Below, in pieces: positions 1-8,800 of a stretch of DNA of 19,904 nucleotides. The notes under the pieces are model-generated. The model was not told where the DNA came from. It saw nothing but the letters and a program-made list of their open reading frames with translations, and did not search any database. Origin of the DNA: Saccoglossus kowalevskii. Its lineage: Eukaryota > Hemichordata > Enteropneusta > Harrimaniidae. Both the position numbers and the translations under genes were made by a program. Position 1 is the first letter of the stretch. Every line of letters begins with the position of its first letter. The stretch is taken from the NCBI RefSeq assembly GCF_000003605.2, contig NW_003131859.1, forward strand, positions 582,763-602,666, given 5' to 3'.

Positions 1-291
1 TACCAGCTCATATCATGTATGGGTGGGGGATTCTATCAGCTTATATGACTGGGAAGGAGTCCACCAGCTCATATCATGTATGGGTGAGCGATTCCATCAG
101 CTTATATGACTGGGAAGGAGTCTACAAGCTCATATGTATGGGTGGGGAATTCTATCAGCTTGAATGACGGGGAAGGAGTCTACCAGCTCATATCATGTAT
201 GGGTGGGGATTATATCAGCTTATTTGACTGGGAAGGAGTCTACAAGCTCATATGTATGGGTGGGGAATTCTATCAGCTTGAAGGAAGGAGC
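1..291. repeat. About 60-bp minisatellite, about 4.8 copies, cut by left window edge
   Basis: Imperfect direct repeats begin near 1, 62, 121, 180 and 240. The unit reads TACCAGCTCATATCATGTAT, then GGGTGGGGATTCTATCAGC, then TTATATGACTGGGAAGGAGTC. Copies differ by small deletions (59-61 bp). The open frame at 106-384 is a by-product of the repeat. The array probably continues to the left. Degenerate related sequence fades out by about 370. Confidence 0.85.
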
Positions 292-384
292 CCAGCAGCT
301 AATATCAAGAGAGGGTTCCATCAGTTGATAATTCCGGATATCGTCCATAAACTTATACCCAGAATTGGGGATACTAGTACATGA

Positions 385-1084
385 AATAAGGGGTATATTG
401 TATGCATTTTCGTTACGTCACATGGGTTGATTTAAGTTAGCCAAACACAAAAGGTCACAAAATGTCACGTGACAACCACGCTGTCGCACACTCCACGGAA
501 GTTGGTCCATCCAGTAAGCGCATCATTTATCCCACTGTAAGAGTAAATATAAAACAGTCGTAAATCTGAAGTACTCACATAAAGTCAAGTATTATCCTGA
601 AAATACTCCATTTACAACCTCCAAAGCCCTTAAATTGTTACAATAATAAAAAACTTCTAGATACAAACGCTGCACGTCACATTTTATTATTTTACAATGC
701 CGTACGAAGTACGAACTACCCGAAATAAATACATAAACGAAAGTGAGAAATAACTACGCTCCAGTATGTGCTGAATGTCTGCGTCTAAAAAAATAATCCC
801 GCGAATGAGCCTCTGATGTAACGCTTTCTAACGGACTTACACTGACCAGCCAATCATTGCATTGATTATCTAAATTACTAATTATATTTTACATTTATTA
901 AAATGTAGGAGGTTGACAACAGTGATTAATAAAATTTGTCGAGAACCAATTACATTAAGGTACATTTGCTAAGATTTATCCATATATAGAACACTCTTGA
1001 AGTTATTCATCGACCACCCATATGATAATATAACAAGCAATGGTATGACTAATGGTAAGTACTCTGGGCGCAATAGAAGCATTC
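385..1084. other. Non-coding upstream DNA, no gene seen
   Basis: AT-rich sequence without a convincing exon or RNA gene. A short piece at 845-860 (ACCAGCCAATCATTGC) resembles the CCAAT part of the dispersed module found at 1085-1235, so it may be a truncated copy. Confidence 0.5.
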
Positions 1085-1235
1085 CCTTCATTGTCTTGAA
1101 TCAAACCAGCCAATCAACGAGCATAGAGCTCATCGACGTCATCTGGAACCAATGTTATTAAATCGGTTGATAGAATCCTCTCGTTTCAGTTTGAGTTGTG
1201 AAATTTATAAATATTTATAAAGATAAAGGGAATGT
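1085..1235 (+). repeat. Dispersed CCAAT/CRE/TATA module, copy A
   Basis: In order it has CCAAT (1110-1114), GACGTC (1135-1140), a TTTCAGTTTGAGTTGTGAAA stretch and the perfect 18-bp palindrome TTTATAAATATTTATAAA (1204-1221). The same order and much of the intervening sequence recur at 4252-4378 and 4771-4950. It looks like a dispersed repeat, perhaps a MITE, SINE or solo-LTR fragment, with promoter-like content. The orientation is assigned by analogy with a promoter. Confidence 0.6.
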
Positions 1236-4200
1236 TTTTTTTTACAGGGTTTAGTATGAAGATTGTGTGTTGACATCTGTGATTTCTTGTACCAATGGTT
1301 GAAGCCGCGGGCGGTGCTATGTCTTGTTTTTTTTCTAGAAGCTGTTGAACGCGTTTTATTCATAAGTATTTGGCGTGTGGTGTAGGAATGGTTGGCTTTG
1401 GCGCTGGCAACGTCGTAACTCATTATTCGAACTTCGGCACAGCCAATTGTTAGGGACACTTCATCAACATAGCTCTGTTTTATTTTGTTCTTGTACTCTG
1501 CCCCTGTTTTAAAATTAGTATTATTCTCGATGGAAGATTTATTGTTGATGGCAGTACCATGGTGTGTTCGGTACTGTACATTCACAATACGGAGCTGTTG
1601 CACATCCCAGGGAAACACACATATGGGTCGGACGGACGGACGTGTCGGGTTAACTCAATAAGATAAATCAGATAACCAAGTCAGAGTTCACCGAGAGACC
1701 GGAGAAGATCCTCCAAACGCACAGAAACCATGAGGACAAAATGAGACAGGTCAAATTAATTATCTGATTGTATTCATAGTATATCGATAAGTCCGAGTGC
1801 GTAATGCGAGTTCGATAGAGCTGTTCGGTAGCTGTTTACCTGAAATCGATAATTGATCCTGACTAGCGCATTTTAAAATTCTGAAGCGTAGATTTAAAGG
1901 TTTGCAAACACTCAAGTAATTATTATACCAATTACTTTCAAACTTATGTTGGTAAGCAGAGGGTTGGAGTATATATTCAACCAAATCTTATTGATCATAA
2001 ATGGAATTCAATAACAAATCATCATGGTCGATATAAACGCATTCTATCGATAGATGGCGCACTGTTAATTATTAGTCATTAATGCTTCTTTATTCGTGAA
2101 AAAGAGTACTAGTTCGGATAGGCAACTGAATTAAAAGATATCATTATAATTGTTGTGGGAGAGTGTATCATGTCACGTTAATTAATTTCTTTGTATTATT
2201 TGAGGGGGGATAGATACCCACTGTCAATACTAGTACGATATGCAGTACGTAAGCTTCCCTGTCGTCATGGCGCCAATCTGTCGCCCTATACCCAACCATG
2301 GTTTAATTTGCGTACATTATAAGATTTGGACCAAAGTGGACGTCCCGTGGCCGACTGCTCGCCATGTCACGCTGGATGTCGGTCGTCATATGTGTGCTGC
2401 TTATCGTGTCGCCAGAGACCGAACAGCTTTAAAAAAAAGAGGACGCTCTTTTGTTTGCAAAGATACTAGGACTGTAGATATAGTGTGAAATTTTCTGATC
2501 AAACCGTCAAAGCATATGTGAGAGCTAATTAAGTTTCAAACTTGCTGAACAACCCGCATGAACGGAGATAGTGATATAAGAAGAGACACTTATCGTCCAT
2601 GAAGATGGTTCTCAGATGACGACGAAATGCAAAATTCACTATACTCCGACGGTTGCTGATTTCCAATCTTCACGTAAACAAACACAAAGAAAAATGTATC
2701 AAATTTGCACGAGACGGGCGACAAGTCGCTCGCAAAGTCATAGCCTTGCATGGAAATTGTTGTTTGTTTATCAATTTTTAAGCTGCTCTTTTACTATTTA
2801 TGTACAACCTTATGAACCATACAAAACATTCTAAAGAGAGCATTCCATCCCTATGTTATTATATATATGGGGATTGTGCACTGAAAATATATAGTTGAAT
2901 CGCCAATGATAATTGAATTTCAAATACAATTTCGACCACTAAAATTGTTATCGGCTTAAACATGAACGGTGAACATGAACGAAAAAATTTCCTTCCTTCC
3001 TTTATTTCTTCATTCCTTCATTCGATCGTTAATTCATTCATTCATTCATTTACTCGCGGACAAATAAAGGAAGTTTGATTATATTTTGTTGAAAAGAGCA
3101 ACTGAATTTCAACAGAAAATATTCTGTTCAACGCCAAGGACAGGTCACTTCCGGTTTGCGTCTTTTACAGCATTCGACCTAGAAGTTGGTCGTCAAATTC
3201 TGTCATGTTACACGGATTTGTTAAAACTGCCATATTGTGGTTATTTGTCGTGCACACACCCACATGGAAACATTGAATATTTGATGTTGGAATCCTTGGC
3301 GCTACAGTAGTTTATTTAAACAATCCATGTAAGCTCGGCCTTTGTTTGAGAAGATATCACCAACTAACCTCGACATTTTGTCAAAACAGATCGATCATAG
3401 TTGTACGTTATGTGTGAGTTTTTTTGGCGTACTTCTTTCATGTTAAGGACACGTGTCAGAAATCTAATGTAATATTTTAAACTTCAAAGGTAGATTTCCG
3501 ATCACAGCTAGCATGTCAAGAGGGATGTGGTCCGCCTTTGGTAAAACGTGCCGTGGGTTTCTTTTGCGCAAACATAACTGACTCGGCCTCAATCACCTTT
3601 TTGTAACAAGAAGGCCAACGTCACGGTATCTACATTTATTTGAAAACAAACATGTAACTTTGTTGAAATGCCGTTAAATAACAGTTATTTTAAGAATCAA
3701 AAGGTGCACAAATTCAAAACAAGGGAGTGAAGAGTGGAAAATATGCTCGAAAAGTTTCAAAATAGTAAAAAATGTGGATATTTACAGTACATTAACACTG
3801 ATGACGCGTTCTCCGCAGTTTTCCCAAACCTAAGATTGAACGTGATGTCGGTAAGGCTTGCCCGGCCCAAAACGGTAAATACGTATCTTGTTGACCAGGA
3901 GTCTCGTATCGGCATTTGTCTAATTCTCTAAAGTTATTTCGGATTACCGCTATATCCTTCCTCTGGTCACCCATCATGCGTTATTATTACGCTGTATTGC
4001 CGTGGATGGGCGTTCATAGAGACGACCGTCTTTTGATATGTGTTTTAAAATCTAGAAATGAATCAAAATGTACAGTCTCATGAAACAAGTGTATTTCTAC
4101 AGCTGACAAATTTCATTGCACTTATCAAAAACAAACAAACAATTAATTTGAATAAATTCAACTTAACTATTCTTTTTGTGGAATTATTATTATTACTATC

Positions 4201-4251
4201 GCAACCAAAAGCCCGTCCTCTTGATATTTTTTAAGTATTAGTATTCCTAAA
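1236..4251. other. Upstream intergenic DNA without recognised genes
   Basis: No exon I can assign to a family. It contains a minus-strand open frame of 137 codons (1205-1618), a somewhat GC-richer patch (about 2240-2480) with a 22-codon frame that resembles a signal peptide (2364-2432), and a TTCC/ATTC simple repeat (2990-3051). None has supporting homology. Confidence 0.5.
2990..3051. repeat. TTCC / ATTC simple repeat
   Basis: A run of CCTTCCTTCC and CATTCCTTCATTCG passes into five ATTC units (TTCATTCATTCATTCATT). It is an imperfect tetranucleotide microsatellite. Confidence 0.8.
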
Positions 4252-4378
4252 TGTCAATGACAGTTGAATCTAACCGGCCAAACAACAAGCACAGATGACG
4301 TCATTTGAAAAAATTCCAAGGTTATTCGTTTGAGTTATGGAATTTATAAATATTTATAAGAAATCGAAAGAAATAGTT
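4252..4378 (+). repeat. Dispersed CCAAT/CRE/TATA module, copy B
   Basis: Has CCAAA in place of CCAAT (4278-4282), a perfect CRE palindrome TGACGTCA (4296-4303), GTTTGAGTTATGGAA and TTATAAATATTTATAA (4344-4359). It is shorter between the CRE and the TATA palindrome than copies A and C. Confidence 0.6.
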
Positions 4379-4460
4379 TGTGGTCACGATTAATTTATTG
4401 AAAACAAAACGTTTATTGTACAAAAATCAAATTAGAAAAGTATTGTTTAAGCGGGTGCAC

Positions 4461-4568
4461 ATTCTATTCTATTCTATTCTATTCTATTCTATTCTATTCT
4501 ATTCTATTCTATTCTATTCTATTCTATTCTATTCTATTCTATTCTATTCTATTCTATTCTATTCTATT
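4461..4568. repeat. Pure (ATTCT)n pentanucleotide array, 21 units
   Basis: Twenty-one uninterrupted ATTCT units followed by ATT. The lack of interruptions suggests a young or actively length-changing microsatellite. The open frame across it (SILFY repeats) is an artefact, because five-base units cycle through all frames. The same unit expands in human ATXN10, where it is known as a DNA-unwinding element. Confidence 0.97.
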
Positions 4569-4770
4569 TAATATTCCATAAACCCATTGCGTCACAGAAG
4601 CTCTTGTTCGAAATATTGAAAAGTCCGGCCGCGTATGATTATGCGCCCTCTGGCGATGGTTACACAACTAAACTGGCCGGTGTTAGTTTTTCGTCGTCAC
4701 TAGAGGTCGCAATGATCCATTTCCCCCGGCAAGAAACTATTCTCAGCACAACAAAGATGTTCTCTTAATC

Positions 4771-4950
4771 TTTATAAATATTTATAAATTTCAATGGCAG
4801 TTTAATACAACCAGCCAATGAACGAGCACATTGCGCAACGACGTCACTTGAAAACGTTTTAATGTTATTCAATCTTACAATAGACCCCTCTCATTTCAGT
4901 TTGAATTGTGAAATCTATAAATAGTTATAAAGATATAGGAAATGCTTTTG
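4771..4950 (+). repeat. Dispersed CCAAT/CRE/TATA module, copy C, with flanking palindrome
   Basis: Starts with the palindrome TTTATAAATATTTATAAA (4771-4788), then CCAAT (4815-4819), GACGTCA (4840-4846), TCATTTCAGTTTGAATTGTG, and a decayed palindrome CTATAAATAGTTATAA (4915-4930). The leading palindrome suggests two modules once lay head to tail here. Confidence 0.6.
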
Positions 4951-5828
4951 TTACGCTGAGAGTAGCGATTTAAAAACAATTGTAAAATCTCTTGTTACTA
5001 CAGTGTTAATAATGCATACTTAAATTGTAAAACCCTTTTCAGAAACTTCACTTGGCTCCAAAAAAGCAACTGCCCAGAGCAATCATCGAAGACCAGGATA
5101 CTTACTATATGATAGAGTTTATAAGAAAACCGCCCCATATAAAATTAACGTATTACCAAGAACTTGGCTCTAGAGGGCGATGTATCTTCAAGACAAGAAA
5201 ATACAGACAGTCTGTCGAAACAATACATGTTTGAACGAATAATTATTTATAATGATGGATTCGTTGTTACAAGTAATATTTTGTGGAAATAGTGTTGATG
5301 TTTTAGTTTGTGGTTGTTTTATTGTTAATTATTTGCCATAAATACAACCCCCCTTTATCTGATTTCCACACGTCTTGGAAATCCCTTACTGGAGGAAATA
5401 CATAGTAAATTTTCGATCACACCGGGGAAACACCACCACGATTTGACGAGCGTGAAGTTGGGGGAAGATTCAGATTTGTGTCAGATTCAGAAAACGCTTT
5501 ATTTATGCATTAGTAGCGGCCCAGGGTAGCGGTGACCCAGGAGTCGTTTAATTCATAATAACTTTTATTATACCGAGTCTAAATACTAATCTAAAATATT
5601 GATACTGTGCAGCTACATTTCTGTTAAACAACTGTTAACGAATTTGAATGATGTGTGTAAACTGATCTGACGCGAATCTGACAAGAATCTGACGTGAATT
5701 CCCGGCGTGAATCCTTCTTAACTTTACGTTCGTACACTGACGTTCATTCAAAACTGGTGTCGTGTCTCGGAGGCACATTATCTGTGAAATATTTAGATTT
5801 TTAGAGGTAAAATGATAAAGGCACACAA
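4951..5828. promoter_or_regulatory. 5' flank and putative promoter/5' UTR of TMEM241
   Basis: Immediately upstream of the start codon. No TATA box is seen at a fitting distance. At 5664-5699 there are three near-tandem copies of a 10-11 bp unit around GAATCTGAC, with GACGTGAATTC at the end. An in-frame stop (5808-5810) closes the reading frame above the ATG. The transcription start cannot be placed. An unassigned open segment with a good splice acceptor lies at 5043-5234. Confidence 0.4.
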
Positions 5829-5894
5829 ATGAAATCATGGTGGATCATCTCTGCTTTTGTCGTTCTTTACATCGCGACACATTTTACAAACAAG
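5829..5894 (+). CDS. TMEM241: TMEM241 exon 1 (start codon, first membrane helix)
   Basis: Encodes 22 residues beginning MKSWWIIS and ending THFTNK, at the donor AAG|gtaggt (phase 0). The ATG is the first in its frame after an in-frame stop (TAA, 5808-5810), which supports this start. The residues IISAFVVLYIAT form membrane helix 1. The end matches the vertebrate SYLTNK that precedes YVLSVL. Confidence 0.88.
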
Positions 5895-8800
5895 GTAGGT
5901 AGTTTTTGTATTTGCAACCGACCGATTTGTAGTTTCCGACTGACAGCAAATCTTATAGACGAACTGCTTGTGCGTGTTAAACATCCGTGCAACTACTTTG
6001 GAACGTATTCAGGCGTGGATGTAGTCGCCAGAGACCAAACTATAATTTCAAAATAATTCAAATCATTTGACGACTAGTGTTTTACGTGGCATACTTGTGT
6101 TGTTGGTGCGTGATTCCGCCACTATAATTACACTACATGTAAAGCACAGCTGTGGCTCTGTTATGTTTATGGTTAGCGTGGCAGATAACTCGTCACAACT
6201 TCACTGTGTCGACCTACTATTAGGAGAGTTTAACTTAACGTTCGGGTGATGTGTACTAGAAACAACGGTGACAAGTTTTCTGACAAAATCTGAATCACAG
6301 AGCAATTTTTAACTTTCTCCTGTTGTTACCTTAAAGCATATGTAGATTTACTGATATAAATAGTTGCATTCACACTTAGTATTATATTCAAAATACCTCT
6401 CCCTGGTTATTGGGATCACCATGAGAAATAAGAAAATCATTTTTATAATCATTGTTAAGAGATACAGATAAAGAAAAAGATATCCCAATTTCATCTGATA
6501 AATGGATGGAATACTACAAACAATTAAATGTCCAAGTTGATTTGAATGATTTTCAGAAAAACATTATTTCTACTACCAATGAGCTAGAAAATAAAACACA
6601 GATATATAACACATTAAACAACCACATAACTGAAAATGGAAATTAAATTAGCTACTAGTAAACTTGAAACTAAAAAGTCAGCAGGTTATGATGGTTATTG
6701 TTCAGAACTAATAAAATACAGTTCAGATTATCTAATTAAACCACGGGGAGCCCAGGAACTATAAACAAATGTAGTAGCAGTCTCTATGAGCAGGGGGGGG
6801 GGGTATTGGCTGGTATCTAGTGTAAAAAATAGACAAGGGATGAAGGCTCCAGCCAGCTCATATTTTTAAACTTGAAAAAACAGACGAACAAAATGAAAAA
6901 TACAATGTATAAAAAATACGAGGTTGAAGAATATTAGTTACTCCTTCCAATTTCGCCAAAGCCTACATTACCTACATTTTACCAATATCTGCAGAATAAA
7001 TCAAGAAAACTACACAAATTTACTCCATTTAGGGATTCCTAATGGTTTGCCCAAACGCACGGCACAGTTGGAGGCGTGGCCTGTTCAGCATTTGTCAACA
7101 ACCAATCACAAGACTGGTTACGAACCAGTTGAGCAAGGCTAACCGAGTCGTGACCTCAATGTATAGTTCAGCAGTGTGAAAAGTTTTTGAATAGGTGATA
7201 AATAGACTGCAGAGTAGCAGAAAAGACAATGTGTTGATGGCGAAAAGACTATAATGTTGAAAAATGAATCCATGAAAGTATTATTTACAATAAGAAACAC
7301 TGTACTAACTATATGTATTAAAATGTTTAACCAACTTATATCACCAATTTTACTGTACAGTTCAGAAATATGGGCCTGTGAATTACTAATTAAAATCAAT
7401 GTCTTAGAATAGGTCTGTAGCTCTTTTTATCGTTTTATTCATGGCGTTAATAAATGACACCTATAATAGGTATAAGTGGTGAACTTGGCAGGTTCCCTAT
7501 CAAATATTGCCATCACTAAATACTGGCACAGATTAAAATCTCTACCAGAAAGATTCATTAAAAGAATCAGAAAAAAATAACACAGACTGGATTAAATATG
7601 TAAAAAATATTCTCAATGATGATGAAATGATGAAGAAACCTACAATGGTAACAATAGAAAACAACTAACAAAGGAATTACAATCACAGCTGACAGATACA
7701 TATAAACAGACATGGAAAGAACAAATTAAAAATACCAAAGGCAAAACTGGACAAGGTACCGGTAACAAATTTAAAACATAGTATTTTTAAAAAAGAACTT
7801 GAAATGGAAAATTACTTGACAGTAATTACTAATTTTACTCAGAGGCAATGTCTGTCTAAATTTCGTTTGAGCGATCACAATTTAGGAATTGAATTAGGCA
7901 GAAGAACAACACCAAAAATACAACAGGAGAAGAGAATATGTACAAGGTGTAATGAAACACTGAAACAAGTCTTTATAAAATTTAGATGGCATTTTTTGTT
8001 AGAAGCTTGCATAATGGGAATTGTATCACAGAAAGGTACTTTGGTACCATAGTTAGGGTAGATATCTTCCGTCATTTCACATTTCAAGCTCATAATTTGG
8101 GTTTTAAAATGACAAAATTATTTTAAAATTCACAAAATGTAACTGCATATAAAATTTGGGCATGCACTGCACAGACAGACTGGCAGACATACGGACAGAC
8201 AGACAAATATTCAGTGGCAAAAACATAACCTCATTGACAGTGGTAATAAAATGATAACATATTGTGTTTTATTGTCTACAGTATGTTCTGTCAGTATTAC
8301 AGTTCACTTATCCAACAATATTTCAAGGTTGGCAAACTCTGATTGGATTTCTGATATTAACAACAGCTGGACAATGCCTATCCATGGATACAGGTAACGT
8401 TACAAGGTATGTATCCTCAATAGCAACAATTGTTTTCTCTATTTGAAGATGAAAATATTAGTTATGCCTATAATTTAAGTCAGAAAGTTGTTAATGTTAA
8501 TTATATAGCACAAATATATTGGTATTAAGACCATATTCAACCACAGAAATATGCCATTACCGTACTATCCCTGTCATAAGCCCAGTTGTAAAATCAGGGT
8601 AAATAAGGGTTGGGCATATAACCGAAGCCCACCTCGCCAAAAAAGATGAAGAAGAATAAAAAAATTATCTATCATTTACCATGTGCCGGATTAGGGGAAA
8701 TATGTTTTTTTGGGGAAAATAAAATTGCAAAATTAGTTGTTATTGTTATTGATTTCCACATCATTTTACAATGAACATTTTAACAAAAAATATGCACATT

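Larger units (their letters stand above)
5895..8281 (+). other. TMEM241 intron 1
   Basis: Starts gtaggt and ends ttgtctacag. About two thirds of it (6440-8052) is a sense-oriented LINE relic. The rest (5895-6440) has no recognised feature. A degenerate ACAG simple repeat lies at 8168-8206. Confidence 0.9.

Noticed and set aside
106-384. 92-codon frame at the left edge
   Set aside because: It follows the 60-bp minisatellite and ends in its decayed flank. There is no independent coding signal.
4380-4571. Open frame with repeated SILFY
   Set aside because: It is the ATTCT array read as protein.
5635-5838. 67-codon minus frame over the TMEM241 start
   Set aside because: It is antisense to exon 1 and the promoter, with no homology.
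7070-7150. A tRNA-like patch with ACTGGTT-ACG-AACCAGT
   Set aside because: It is only a short inverted repeat. No acceptor stem or complete set of arms can be folded.
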